From: Ruminococcus sp.
Lineage (GTDB): Bacteria; Bacillota; Clostridia; Oscillospirales; Ruminococcaceae
Assembly: GCA_029060755.1 (NCBI GenBank)
Contig: JAIDTI010000014.1
Coordinates: forward strand, 1 to 51,566
DNA length: 51,566 nucleotides
Direction of reading: 5' to 3'
This document shows, in pieces, positions 17,893 through 27,173 of the stretch (position 1 is the stretch's first letter; the number at the start of each line of letters is the position of its first letter). The translations under genes and the position numbers were made by a program. The notes beneath the pieces were generated by a model. The model was not told where the DNA came from. It did not search any database and saw only the letters and a list, made by a program, of their open reading frames with translations.

Positions 17893-19599
17893 TCAGTCAG
17901 CATATGCCATGTCAACCCTTGACCTTACAGCTTCTATATTGAATTTCTCCGCCATTTCCTGATACATTTTTTCTACATACACAATTTCATTATCTTTATT
18001 GTAAACTCTGTCATTTATCTGATTAATAATTGCTGTCTGTTCTTCATATGAAACACCGCTTTGATTAAAGCGCAGGGCATATCTTGAAATAAAGTTAAGA
18101 AGTGTCTGGCAAGCTCTTGCACTTACTGCCTCATTTGTATCATCAACATCATTTTTTAACTCTGAAATACTCTGCCATATACTCATATAGTATGCGTTGT
18201 CTGCTTCTCCCTCTTTGCCTTTGCGGTCGATTTCACGATAAACTTTGGAAATATTATAGAACGTATTTGCACGGTTAAACTGATTCGGATTGCTTTCCCT
18301 GAAATTCTCATCAGATTTAGCCTTCTCAAACCACTCATAAGATGCATTTATTCTTTGTTCTTCAAGTTCTGTATCATTATATTCATCATTCTTATTATAC
18401 AACGGATAATAATAAAGCCAGTATGCAAGACCTATTTCATACATGATTTTACCATAATTATCGTCTGTTTCTTTTATATATGTATCACCCATGTACTTTA
18501 TGTTATTGTTTATAAAAGCGTCTTCCTTTGCATCAAGTTTTTCGTCATCTGTAAAGCTTTCAATAAGATTTATATAGATATTATCCCTGTTTGTATGGTC
18601 TATATTTACCGCTTCAGCATAAAGTCCATTTGCCACATATTCTCTGTAGAGATTTTCATTATTATTCTTGTCTACTGTTTCAGATGCAAAAGCTGTAGAA
18701 AAAGATATAGTAAAGCAAAGCAACGTCATCACAAAAGAAAATACAATCATACGCATATGGGAATGTTTTTCCATACGGCACAAATCCCTGTAAAGTGCCT
18801 CACACGAACTGTAACGCATATCAGGTTCATCAGCAACACATTTTTCTATTATTTTTCTTACTTCAACATTGACGTTCTTGTCAAATCTGAATCTTTCTGC
18901 CGAACTCAACATTCTGCTGTCGCCCGTGATACGTGCAGGCTTTTTTCCGTTTATCATATGGAAAAACGTTGCACCTATATTATAAATGTCTGTCCGTTCA
19001 TCAAGCTTTGAGCTGTAATATTGTTCAGGAGAAGCATATTCGGGAGTATAGCCTATACCACCTGTTTCAACTTTTACCGCTGTACCAAAATCAATGAATT
19101 TAAGCTTAAGATTCTTTTCTTCCTCATTTTTATCAACAAAAGTTGTACTTGGTTTCAGTACCATTATATTTTCAGGCTTCATATCGCTGTAAACTCTGCC
19201 TGTATCGTGAAAGAATTTCATGAAAGAACATATCTGCTTTGCAGCATTTATAAAAACTTTATATGGCAAAGGTCCTGCATCAAGCATTTCCTTCATGGTT
19301 TTTCCGTCAAGATAATCCTGCACTATATAAAAATATTCGGGGTCATTGTCTACCCTCTGAATTATATTAGGGAAAAAAGCATTTGATATATCTCTTTCAT
19401 AAAGTTCTTTTATGAGCTTTGATTCAAGCATAGCTATTTCATATTCTGCTGTATCTGACTTCCTGATTTTCTTTATGGCTCTTACAGCATTTTCAGCCTG
19501 CAAATCATACGCTTTATAAACTTCCGATTTATTTCCCTTGCCGACAAGTTCAGCTATTTTATAGCGGTTTTCCAATATTATTGGTTTGTCCTTTGCCAT
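17893..19599 (-). CDS. membrane Ser/Thr protein kinase with helical extracytoplasmic domain (EssB-like layout)
   Basis: A 568-residue protein. Residues 12-280 form a Hanks-type kinase: glycine loop GKGNKS (20-25), ATP-binding K43, catalytic loop YSDMKPEN with D139 and N144, DFG at 170-172, and an SPE-type activation segment end. The usual HRD is YSD, so the arginine is missing but the catalytic aspartate is present. A single membrane segment (about 283-306) is followed by about 260 outside residues, helical and TPR-like (AYEWFEKAKSD-type repeats), instead of PASTA domains. Kinase fold plus membrane segment plus helical outside domain is the layout of EssB/YukC, in which the kinase is dead. 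Here the key residues are kept. A PP2C phosphatase gene sits 6 bases upstream and FHA proteins are nearby. Confidence 0.9.
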   Translation of the reverse strand: MAKDKPIILENRYKIAELVGKGNKSEVYKAYDLQAENAVRAIKKIRKSDTAEYEIAMLESKLIKELYERDISNAFFPNIIQRVDNDPEYFYIVQDYLDGKTMKEMLDAGPLPYKVFINAAKQICSFMKFFHDTGRVYSDMKPENIMVLKPSTTFVDKNEEEKNLKLKFIDFGTAVKVETGGIGYTPEYASPEQYYSSKLDERTDIYNIGATFFHMINGKKPARITGDSRMLSSAERFRFDKNVNVEVRKIIEKCVADEPDMRYSSCEALYRDLCRMEKHSHMRMIVFSFVMTLLCFTISFSTAFASETVDKNNNENLYREYVANGLYAEAVNIDHTNRDNIYINLIESFTDDEKLDAKEDAFINNNIKYMGDTYIKETDDNYGKIMYEIGLAYWLYYYPLYNKNDEYNDTELEEQRINASYEWFEKAKSDENFRESNPNQFNRANTFYNISKVYREIDRKGKEGEADNAYYMSIWQSISELKNDVDDTNEAVSARACQTLLNFISRYALRFNQSGVSYEEQTAIINQINDRVYNKDNEIVYVEKMYQEMAEKFNIEAVRSRVDMAYAD

Positions 19600-19605
19600 G
19601 ACAAA

Positions 19606-20376
19606 TCAGTCTCCTTTATATTTCACTGCAACTGCTGTTATATTATCACGTTCCTTGCGGTTCATATTCAGTTCAAGAAGATAATCAAGATTTTCATGAA
19701 TTATATCGCTGTTGATATTCACATCAGGCGAAAGACATTCAAGAATTTCATCTTTTGTTATCATTTTTCTGAATCCGTCCGTACAAAGCATATATATACA
19801 TTCTTTATCAGGCTTCTGAATGATATAATCGTAAACTCTGCCTGTTTCGCCTGCTCCCATGCAGTTTGTTATCTGATTCTGTCGCTTGTCAAGTCTTGCT
19901 TCTTCTTCTGTAAGCTTTCCACTCCGGACTTCTTCTGCAACAACAGAATGGTCGGAAGTTACAATCTCTGCTCTGTCGGAAAAAATCTTGTAAAATCTTG
20001 TATCTCCGACGTGTGCAACAAGAACGGAATCAAGTATCGGGTCTATTATAACAGAAGTGTAAGTCGTTCCCATAGGTTCTGCCAAATCATTAAGTTCATC
20101 ACTTAGTCCGTGCAGAAATACATCAAGACTTTTTCTTACAGCAAGAATATTTTTGCCCTCTTTAAGCATAGCGGAGTATTCTTTTTCAAACCACCTTGCA
20201 ACCTCTGATATAACAAAGGCACTTGCCGTTTCACCCTTTGGCAATCCGCCTATACCGTCAGCAACAGCCATGAACAGTATCTGTTTATTCTTGTATTCCG
20301 CAATTTTAATAAGCAGTGCGTCCTGATTTATTTTTTTAACTGTACCTTCTGTTGTCACATAAGAAAAATCAAACAT
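19606..20376 (-). CDS. PP2C-family Ser/Thr protein phosphatase
   Basis: A 256-residue soluble phosphatase of the PPM/PP2C family (Stp/PrpC type), which removes phosphate from Ser/Thr using two metal ions. Metal-binding motifs are visible: NQDA near residue 18, VADGIGG near 40, HVGDTRFY near 125, CTDGF near 200, and the C-terminal RDNITAV. The length is typical. It lies between the FHA gene (16 bases) and the kinase gene (6 bases), so it almost certainly reverses the action of that kinase. The start has GGAGTGAG five bases upstream. Confidence 0.93.
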   Translation of the reverse strand: MFDFSYVTTEGTVKKINQDALLIKIAEYKNKQILFMAVADGIGGLPKGETASAFVISEVARWFEKEYSAMLKEGKNILAVRKSLDVFLHGLSDELNDLAEPMGTTYTSVIIDPILDSVLVAHVGDTRFYKIFSDRAEIVTSDHSVVAEEVRSGKLTEEEARLDKRQNQITNCMGAGETGRVYDYIIQKPDKECIYMLCTDGFRKMITKDEILECLSPDVNINSDIIHENLDYLLELNMNRKERDNITAVAVKYKGD

Positions 20377-20392
20377 AAATTCTCACTCCGAA

Positions 20393-21766
20393 TCAGTTTT
20401 CGACAGTGAATGTATATAATTCACCATTTACAGATAATGTACAGCCTGAAAAAATTTCCACTTTCTCCCCTATCGGCACATCTATATTTTCAAGTCTGAG
20501 GGAATTGCATGAGGTATTCTCCATATACAACAGAGTTTCACCAGCGTGCTTTTTCTCAAAAAATATTATATCAGAAAGTTCCTTGCTTGAGAACGGATAA
20601 TGCCTGATTGTTATTACATTGTCATCAGATACTTTCTTTATATAAGCAAGTGTTCTGTCATCATCTTCATTTAATAAATCAAAATTAATATAGTCTGAAT
20701 CCTGAACATCAATTTGTGTTTTTGAAGTTTTGAAAATGTATCTGTTCATAGCAAAAAAAATACTGTTTCCATCAACAATTCTTGCTCTTAGAATTTTGTT
20801 GTCAATATCATTAAGATATGTTCCGTTGCTTGAATTATTATCCACTATGTAATATTCTCCGCTGTCATGAATAATCTGTGCATGGTGAGATGAAATCATA
20901 CTATCACTTAAAACAAAATCGTTGTCTTTGCCTCTGCCTATTCTGAACGGATTTTTTGTTATCTCAATCTTTTTTCCTGTCATATCCATAAGAAACGGCG
21001 AACCGGGCAAAGATGTTCTTATTCTTATGACAGTTGCACTGCTGTCTTCTTCCGGAATAACAGGTTTTTCATGTGATTTTTCGGGAATATCAGTATCTTT
21101 CAACGGCTCATTGATTATCTGTTTTTCTATTTCATATCTTTCAGAATCAGTCTCATTTTTTATTATAGAATCAGATTTTTTCTTTTTAACATATCTCATC
21201 TCACTTAAAAGACGATACAAGGCATCAGGAGTAAAATTCTGCTCGTCTTTTTTGAGTTTGTCAAGATAATTTTCATATTCATTAATAAAACTGCCGTCTG
21301 TTATACTGATTCTTGATTTTTTATGTATATCCAGAAGACACTTTACAGCACTTCCGTTTATAAACTTATTATCATCATTCCTTAAAGGTACATAAGCCAT
21401 CATCACTTTACCTGTTATATTATGATAATACATATATTTCGGATTGAATATAAGATTCTCCAGCTGGAAAAAGTGCTTCTGACAGAAAGAAGTTATCCTC
21501 TGTATATCAGAAATAATGCTGAAATACTGTTCCTGCTTAATATCAACTTTTAAAAATTCAGAAAGTGATGTAAGTCCTGATATATTAAAATTTATCTTAC
21601 CGCCTTTGCCTGTTTTTGTACATTTAAAAGGTACAAAAAAATCATAAAACTGATTATCGTTAAAACTTTGAATCTGCGTAAGATTCATCTGTCTTTTTTT
21701 GCCAAAAGAGTATACAAGATATGTTTCAGTTTTTGAATAAATCTCCTTGAAATTAAAAATACCCAT
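20393..21766 (-). CDS. FHA-domain protein with DUF6382-like N-terminal region
   Basis: A 457-residue cytoplasmic protein. Residues about 1-175 resemble the DUF6382 region that precedes FHA domains in many Clostridia; its SFCQKHFF...LIFNPKYMYY segment recalls the kinase-like fold of EssB. Residues about 245-345 form a clear FHA domain (FRIGRGKDND, SSHHAQI, NSSNGTYLND). A second beta-rich segment (about 370-455) may be another FHA-like fold. It is the first gene of the kinase/phosphatase/T7SS operon, right behind a SigA-type promoter. It probably binds phosphothreonine made by the kinase two genes down. The DUF assignment is from memory of the family pattern. Confidence 0.82.
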   Translation of the reverse strand: MGIFNFKEIYSKTETYLVYSFGKKRQMNLTQIQSFNDNQFYDFFVPFKCTKTGKGGKINFNISGLTSLSEFLKVDIKQEQYFSIISDIQRITSFCQKHFFQLENLIFNPKYMYYHNITGKVMMAYVPLRNDDNKFINGSAVKCLLDIHKKSRISITDGSFINEYENYLDKLKKDEQNFTPDALYRLLSEMRYVKKKKSDSIIKNETDSERYEIEKQIINEPLKDTDIPEKSHEKPVIPEEDSSATVIRIRTSLPGSPFLMDMTGKKIEITKNPFRIGRGKDNDFVLSDSMISSHHAQIIHDSGEYYIVDNNSSNGTYLNDIDNKILRARIVDGNSIFFAMNRYIFKTSKTQIDVQDSDYINFDLLNEDDDRTLAYIKKVSDDNVITIRHYPFSSKELSDIIFFEKKHAGETLLYMENTSCNSLRLENIDVPIGEKVEIFSGCTLSVNGELYTFTVEN

Positions 21767-21806
21767 TTAATAATCTCCAATCTTAAAAAATCCAATACTT
21801 ACATAT

Positions 21807-21835
21807 ATTATATCATATATTTGCAGGAATTGCAA
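21807..21835 (-). promoter_or_regulatory. SigA-type promoter for the T7SS machinery operon
   Basis: TTGCAA-N17-TATAAT on the minus strand, about 40 bases before the FHA/DUF6382 gene. It is the only good promoter in front of the run of genes from 21766 down to essC. Confidence 0.72.
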
Positions 21836-21846
21836 TATCAAAACAC

Positions 21847-21890
21847 AAAAAAACTGCTTTATTGCTTTGAATAACAATAAAACAGTTTTT
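21847..21890 (-). terminator. rho-independent terminator after the Thr-rich lipoprotein
   Basis: A 16-base arm pairs with one mismatch (AAACTG...TTTATTG with CAATAAA...CAGTTT) across a ten-base loop, and is followed by seven T on the minus strand. It starts five bases after the stop codon. Confidence 0.88.
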
Positions 21891-21895
21891 CAGTT

Positions 21896-22747
21896 TCAGT
21901 TACTGCTTATACTCTTGTAAACATCTGTAATTTCAGCAGGTGTGCCGGTAATCTGCAATACTCCGTCATCAAGTTCAACAACAGCACCAGCCTTATAAGC
22001 TCCGCCCTCACCATCTGAATTTTTCGGGAGGATAAATACATCACCTGATTTTATACTGTCTGCATATCCAGACGGCAGTTCAATTTCATTTCCGTTATAT
22101 TTTATGGAATCAACAGGAATAACATTTGTCAGGTCGATAACACCGTCCATAAGTTCAACGTGAATTTCATTCTCAAAATCAGGGTGTGTCCATGCGTATT
22201 CTGCCTTTTCAACAATTTCTGATGCCTTGTTTACATCAACAGCAGAAATATCTTTATCCGCAATAACTCCATATTTTACAGCACATTCAAGTATTTCGTC
22301 CATAGACGATTCACCATTTACAAAGCCTGTTGCTCTCATACATGAAGATATAAGAAATTCCGCTGTAATTTCTGCATCTGCATCAGGTGTAGTATCGCTG
22401 TCAATAATATCCCATGTCTGCGCCGTTTCTACATCACCCTCAAAGCTCTTGTCAGTAAACATACCGAAAGCATCGTTAATCATTCGCAAAAGCTGACTGT
22501 TTGTAATAATTTCAGCATTTACAGCTTCTGTTGTTGTTTCCGTTACAGCCTCTGTAACAGTTTCAGTTGTTGTTTCTGTTGTAGTCTCTGTAGTAGTTTC
22601 TGTTGTTGCCTCTGTAGCAGTTGTAGTTGTCTCTGCAACAGATGACGGCTCTGACGAAGATTCTGTTGTTTCCTCATTTCCACAACTGAAAGCTGATACC
22701 GCCAACAATGAAACAGCCATTGCAAGTGCAATTTTTTTTATATACAT
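21896..22747 (-). CDS. Thr-rich lipoprotein, paralogue of the lipoprotein at 3308-5395
   Basis: A 283-residue predicted lipoprotein. The signal peptide ends with AFSC (cysteine near residue 22). A linker of about 50 residues made of TTE/TET repeats keeps the globular part away from the membrane. Residues about 80-165 are SLH-like (LLRMINDAFGM, MRATGF), and the C-terminal part carries a VFILPK...GGAYK block. Both segments align with residues about 55-265 of the larger lipoprotein downstream of the WXG100 genes. It has its own promoter and terminator, directly upstream of the T7SS operon. The function is unknown; the shared domain at both ends of the locus suggests a link to secretion or the wall. 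Confidence 0.82.
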   Translation of the reverse strand: MYIKKIALAMAVSLLAVSAFSCGNEETTESSSEPSSVAETTTTATEATTETTTETTTETTTETVTEAVTETTTEAVNAEIITNSQLLRMINDAFGMFTDKSFEGDVETAQTWDIIDSDTTPDADAEITAEFLISSCMRATGFVNGESSMDEILECAVKYGVIADKDISAVDVNKASEIVEKAEYAWTHPDFENEIHVELMDGVIDLTNVIPVDSIKYNGNEIELPSGYADSIKSGDVFILPKNSDGEGGAYKAGAVVELDDGVLQITGTPAEITDVYKSISSN

Positions 22748-22780
22748 CTTTTTGTCTCCTTTTGTATTATTACAGCAATA

Positions 22781-22809
22781 ATTATATCATATTTAACAAA
22801 AAAAAACAA
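22781..22809 (-). promoter_or_regulatory. SigA-type promoter for the Thr-rich lipoprotein
   Basis: TTGTTT-N17-TATAAT on the minus strand, about 33 bases before the start codon; AAAGGAGA follows as the ribosome site. Confidence 0.6.
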
Positions 22810-22871
22810 TATCAAAAATACAAGCTTTTAACTATCAACTGAACAGAATTTTTGTATAAAGTCACAAGAAA

Positions 22872-23594
22872 TCAGTCTGTAAATCTGTACTTCTTTTTAT
22901 ATTCATTCGGCGTTACACCTATATATTTCTTGAAAATCTTTATAAAATAACTCTGCGAACTGAAACAAAGCAGATTACTTATTTCAAGGTCTGTGTATTC
23001 TGAATATCTGAGAAGTCCTGCTGATTCTTCAATTTTTTTGCGGTTGACATAATCTGTAAAAGTCATTCCCGTTTCCGCCTTGAAAGCTCTTGAAAGATAA
23101 GCAGGGTTTATTTTAAGATATTCCGCTGTATCTTCAATCTTTATTCTGCTGTGCAGATGTTCGCTTATATAATCCATAGCACATACAATTCTTTTGGAAT
23201 ATATGTTCTCCGTCCTCACATAACGCATTTTGTGAGTGTAAGCCTCAATCATATTTAAATGAACACTTCTTATTTCACTTTCTTTTGTACATTCATCAGC
23301 TTTCATTATATATATATCACTTAAACTATACGCTTCCTGTGGTGTCATGCCACTGTTTACACAAAATCTTGCTATAAGAGCTGTTGTTATTGTGAAATGA
23401 TATTTAAGATTCTGCAAATAGTTTCTGCTCAAAGTTCCGCAACCCTCACAACATAAAGGAGCCATAAACATTTTCACAAGTTCCATATTTCCTGAACAGA
23501 TACTCTCATAAAAGGCAATTTCACGGTCAAAAGGTGCATATTTAAAGCCCTCCTCCCTGTTTTTGAAAAGATGCAGAGCCATACTGTTTTTCAT
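22872..23594 (-). CDS. AraC-family transcriptional regulator
   Basis: A 240-residue regulator. The C-terminal 100 residues are a double helix-turn-helix of the AraC/XylS type, with the family core KINPAYLSRAFKAETGMTF, CFSSQSYFIKIFKKYIG and the end motif TPNEYKKKY. The N-terminal about 135 residues carry a CCEGC motif and predicted helices and have no recognisable sugar-binding cupin, so the signal is unknown. The start at 23594 is set by AGGAGGGA five bases upstream; a longer frame to 23693 has no ribosome site and runs through the promoter. It lies between the GH9/GH16 enzyme and the T7SS locus in the same direction, with its own promoter. Control of the cellulase gene is plausible but unproven. 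Confidence 0.9.
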   Translation of the reverse strand: MKNSMALHLFKNREEGFKYAPFDREIAFYESICSGNMELVKMFMAPLCCEGCGTLSRNYLQNLKYHFTITTALIARFCVNSGMTPQEAYSLSDIYIMKADECTKESEIRSVHLNMIEAYTHKMRYVRTENIYSKRIVCAMDYISEHLHSRIKIEDTAEYLKINPAYLSRAFKAETGMTFTDYVNRKKIEESAGLLRYSEYTDLEISNLLCFSSQSYFIKIFKKYIGVTPNEYKKKYRFTD

Positions 23595-23627
23595 AAGAAT
23601 CCCTCCTGAACAGTTTCTTTTATAATA

Positions 23628-23656
23628 ATTATACCATAACAAAAGTAAATTGTCCA
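23628..23656 (-). promoter_or_regulatory. SigA-type promoter for the AraC-family gene
   Basis: TGGACA-N17-TATAAT on the minus strand, about 34 bases before the start at 23594. It supports the inner start codon. Confidence 0.68.
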
Positions 23657-23657
23657 T

Positions 23658-23697
23658 AAAAAAAGAAAAATGCTCCCTACATTTCAGGAGCATTTTC
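23658..23697 (-). terminator. rho-independent terminator after the GH9-dockerin-GH16 gene
   Basis: Ten-base stem AAAATGCTCC/GGAGCATTTT followed by a T-rich tract on the minus strand, about 30 bases after the stop. Confidence 0.88.
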
Positions 23698-23725
23698 TTT
23701 TAAGAGAGATGCACAAAAATCTATT

Positions 23726-26700
23726 TTATTTCTTTTCGTCGAATGTTACCCACTGATAGTGTGCAGTGAGAGGAGTGTTGCCATTGAAAGGCTTGAGCCA
23801 TTCATCAACAGTAATTCCAGGCCATGTATTCATCATGATTCTGCCGGGTGTACTTGGAATATTTGATGTTGCTCTGTAAACTTCCTTGCCGTCAACATAC
23901 CATGCAATATAATCAGGCTGCCAGTCAAAACCGTATGTATGGAATCCCTCTGAAGCATCAAAGCCGAGGTCATACATAAACTCATGATTGCCTACACCGT
24001 TTGTATAGTAGTTAAGCTGTACCTTTGTTGTGTCTTTGCCGAGAATCTCAATATCGATTTCGTCCCAAGGATTCTGCTCTGATTCACCTGTATATGTAAA
24101 GAATGATGAAACAACACCGTCATTCTTTATAGCCTGCATAGATGTTTCATAGTAGCCATAGCCGTAATGCTCATGTGTTCTGTACTCTGCACCTGAATAG
24201 TTATACTGTCCGCTGTGGTCTTTGTCAATTGTAAGGCTGAGCATACCGTTGTCGAGAGATGTGTTCTGCTCATACCAGCCACAGTCAAAACAGCTTCCGT
24301 TTGTCCAGCCGTCAGAAGCAAAGAACAATTTTGAACTGCCGTCTCTGAAATCTTCAACTGCTGTAGCATTAGCGTTCATAGGTGTACCATAATCCTTGAT
24401 GCCGTTGTTTGTGTTTTCAGTTACAGTAGTAGTTGTTGTTAATTGTGTGCTGACTTCTGTAGTAGTTGTAGTCTGCTGTGGTGTTGTAGTTGTCTGTGGA
24501 TTTTCTGTACCAGGAAGTTCACCGACTGGGAGAGAGGCTATCATCTTTGCTTCGAGCATCTGAATTGCAAGAGCGTCCATACCTGTTACACCGTCACCAA
24601 CATTATAGCAGTCACCATTTATCTCGCCTTTTTCGGAAAGTCCATATTTATCCTTATTTCCAAGAGCCTGAATGATTGCAGTAGCATCAGCAATATTTAC
24701 TTCACCGTCGCAGTTTGCATCACCGTAAAGTACATCACCGCTTGGATTTGACGGATTTGTCGGGTTGGTCGGGTTTGTTGTACCCTGATTATTATTTGCT
24801 GAAGTATCACCTGTAAGTGTGATAAGATATGTAAGAGGTGAGTTCCAGTAGATTGTGATTTCATTTGTTGAGTAGCTTTCTGAATTGTCAACCCAGCACT
24901 TTGCAGGTGCAGACTTTTTGCAGTATGCCTTTGCAGCAGGGTCTTCAAGTCCCTGATTTACACCGCCTACAAGCATACCTGGCATTGCTGAACCTACAGC
25001 CATTGACGGACGGTGATGCGGATTTTCTGGTGAAACTGTACCATATCCTGTTACAAAGCTTGTGCCAAGAGGATTTGAGCCAAGAAGATAGTCAAGCTGT
25101 GCTGTTGAAGCATCAAGATATTTTGATTCACCTGTAAGCTTATATGCAAGATTAAGAATAATACCAGCATTTGCAATTGTCATGTTGCTGCCCCAGTTGT
25201 ACTTTGTAAGTGATGAGCCATATGGATTAGCAGAAGATACACTAGCTAAAGTATCTGCCTGCTTCTTTACAGCAGAGAGAGCATTTGTGTAAATATCTGA
25301 ATTTTTATCAATATCTTTCATTGTGAGGATTGCAATATTTCCATAGTCGCCGACTGTTGCCCAGTCAAGACCTGTCTTTACTGCAACTCCGTCCATGTAT
25401 GATTTTTCACCTGTTGCACGGTAAAGCTGTGCGGCTGCCCAGTACATTTCATCTGCTGCTGTCTTGTCTTCATATGCACCTGTTACAATATCATCAGGAT
25501 TTGCAAGATAAAGCTTGTCGGGATTAGCCTTTGCCCATTCATAAGCCTTTTTAGCAGCTTCAAGACAAGTATTTGCAAAGTTTGCATCAATATCCTTGTA
25601 AACTTCATAAGCAAGTGCCATAGATGCGGCAAAATCAGCAGATGAAGTAACTGTTTCAGGCATTACGATAAGTGGCTTTGTTTCTTTTTCAGGCATTACA
25701 TATCCGGGGAATGTATCACATGAAACTTTGTGATATACACCGCCTGTTGACTTGCTCTGCATTTTGAGCATCCATTCAAGTTCGTAGCGTACTTCGTCAA
25801 GAACATCAGCAGTACCGTTTCCGCTTTCAGGAATACCAATATTATCGCTGTAATCTGACGGATTTGCCATATAAGCATACATAAGATCTGCAACAGCTTT
25901 CGCAGCAGGTACTATATATCTTCCGTAGTCACCAGCATCGTGCCAGCCGCCGTTTACATCAATTTTTTCGTCTGTATGATAGATTGTAGCGATTGTATCG
26001 TGGCATGAAGCGTGACCGAACTTGTCGTCTTTAACTTCTGTTCCGCAACGCTGGAGATAAAGCATTTTCACACTTGCATCAAGAAGATTATTATAAACAT
26101 TTTCACTGATTTCAAATGTATATGAATTATCAAGTCCGCCGTATGAAACATAGTATTTTCCAGGAGTTTTAAGCTCTGAAAAATCAGCTACATAGTTCAT
26201 TTCATCAGCCTGTGTATTATTGATACTCTCTGAAACAACACCATGATAAGCTACTTCCTTTGTATCAGCATTTACAACAGAAAATTCATTTGTATTTACA
26301 GCATCAGCATTTCTGATTACAGCAAATTTCTTTGCATCAGGTCTGTAGCCAATCTGATTTGTAATAATCGGAGGAGCATATGGAGCATTTGCATTGTAGT
26401 CTACCTTGCTGTCGTCAATAAGTTCAAGTACAACATTGTCAAGATAGATTGTATGTTCACCAACAGGACCGCCGTCCTCTTTTTCCTGAAGTCCGCAGTT
26501 GAAACAGAATTTTGTCATGATGTCTGTATCATATTCCATTTCAAACTCATATTCAACTTTCTGTGGCTCTGTTGTAACATCGATTCCTTTCCATGTATAA
26601 GCCTGATATGTACCGCCGTTCTGCTGAATCATTGATTCTACAAAGCGTGGAACAGTAGATGAAATCTCATATGAGAGACGATATACACCGTTCTTATAAA

Positions 26701-26977
26701 GTGCGACAGGCTGGTCATAGCACATCTGAACAGCATAGTTGAGTGTACCTTGATTTGCAACTTTAAGTGCAAGTTTGCCATTTTCTGTTGTAAGTGTACA
26801 AGCACCACCGCTTTCTTTGTATGTACCCCAGTCCGTTGTGCCGTTGTTGAACTCTCCGTTTGTAAAAAGGTTTTCAGCAGCAAATATATTGCTCATAGGT
26901 ACTAACGGCATAGCAGAAGCCATAAGAACACATGAAGCAAGTGCAGCAAAACCCTTTTTCAAGTAATTTTTCTTCAT
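23726..26977 (-). CDS. modular cellulosomal enzyme: CBM, Ig-like, GH9 cellulase, dockerin, GH16 glucanase
   Basis: A 1083-residue secreted enzyme that should cut cellulose and mixed-linkage beta-glucan. In order: signal peptide (about 1-33), CBM4/9-like beta-sandwich (about 34-190), CelD-N Ig-like domain (about 200-290), and GH9 (about 295-720). GH9 shows [10 protein letters not shown] near 347, HHRPS near 654, and [10 protein letters not shown] near 705 with the acid Glu. A dockerin with two calcium loops ([10 protein letters not shown] and a second DG loop) lies at about 750-820, then a Thr-rich linker, and GH16 (about 865-1083) with the active site DEIDIEILG near 974. The start at 26977 is favoured by GAGAGGG eight bases upstream; the ATG ten codons earlier has none. 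The dockerin would plug the enzyme into a scaffoldin. It lies between the two catalytic domains rather than at an end. Confidence 0.95.
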   Translation of the reverse strand: MKKNYLKKGFAALASCVLMASAMPLVPMSNIFAAENLFTNGEFNNGTTDWGTYKESGGACTLTTENGKLALKVANQGTLNYAVQMCYDQPVALYKNGVYRLSYEISSTVPRFVESMIQQNGGTYQAYTWKGIDVTTEPQKVEYEFEMEYDTDIMTKFCFNCGLQEKEDGGPVGEHTIYLDNVVLELIDDSKVDYNANAPYAPPIITNQIGYRPDAKKFAVIRNADAVNTNEFSVVNADTKEVAYHGVVSESINNTQADEMNYVADFSELKTPGKYYVSYGGLDNSYTFEISENVYNNLLDASVKMLYLQRCGTEVKDDKFGHASCHDTIATIYHTDEKIDVNGGWHDAGDYGRYIVPAAKAVADLMYAYMANPSDYSDNIGIPESGNGTADVLDEVRYELEWMLKMQSKSTGGVYHKVSCDTFPGYVMPEKETKPLIVMPETVTSSADFAASMALAYEVYKDIDANFANTCLEAAKKAYEWAKANPDKLYLANPDDIVTGAYEDKTAADEMYWAAAQLYRATGEKSYMDGVAVKTGLDWATVGDYGNIAILTMKDIDKNSDIYTNALSAVKKQADTLASVSSANPYGSSLTKYNWGSNMTIANAGIILNLAYKLTGESKYLDASTAQLDYLLGSNPLGTSFVTGYGTVSPENPHHRPSMAVGSAMPGMLVGGVNQGLEDPAAKAYCKKSAPAKCWVDNSESYSTNEITIYWNSPLTYLITLTGDTSANNNQGTTNPTNPTNPSNPSGDVLYGDANCDGEVNIADATAIIQALGNKDKYGLSEKGEINGDCYNVGDGVTGMDALAIQMLEAKMIASLPVGELPGTENPQTTTTPQQTTTTTEVSTQLTTTTTVTENTNNGIKDYGTPMNANATAVEDFRDGSSKLFFASDGWTNGSCFDCGWYEQNTSLDNGMLSLTIDKDHSGQYNYSGAEYRTHEHYGYGYYETSMQAIKNDGVVSSFFTYTGESEQNPWDEIDIEILGKDTTKVQLNYYTNGVGNHEFMYDLGFDASEGFHTYGFDWQPDYIAWYVDGKEVYRATSNIPSTPGRIMMNTWPGITVDEWLKPFNGNTPLTAHYQWVTFDEKK

Positions 26978-27132
26978 ATCAAAAACCCTCTCAAAAAAAT
27001 TTTTCATTAAAATTTATCGCATAAGTGCTTAATTATGTGATATATCCACTAATAATATTCTATATAATTTATAATAATATGTATATTATTTTCGTGACAA
27101 AAATAGTAAAATAATGACTTTTTTTATTTAAC

Positions 27133-27165
27133 AAAAAAACCTGCTCCATGAATATTGAAACAGGT
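27133..27165 (-). terminator. rho-independent terminator after the PAP2 gene
   Basis: ACCTG/CAGGT stem with a loose upper part, followed by seven T on the minus strand, nine bases after the PAP2 stop codon. Confidence 0.75.
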
Positions 27166-27173
27166 CAAAAAAT

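Noticed and set aside
18355-19011. A 218-codon plus-strand frame opposite the kinase gene.
   Set aside because: It is the mirror of a well-supported kinase frame, has no ribosome site, and its residues (rich in Ile, Cys, Phe, His) look like an antisense shadow.
22520-22640. Short tandem repeats in the Thr-rich linker, considered as a CRISPR or satellite repeat.
   Set aside because: They are in-frame codon repeats encoding TTE/TET units of a lipoprotein linker, as in the other Thr-rich linkers of this window.
23595-23693. The longer start of the AraC-family gene.
   Set aside because: It runs through a consensus promoter and into the T-tract of the terminator; the inner ATG at 23594 has a strong ribosome site.
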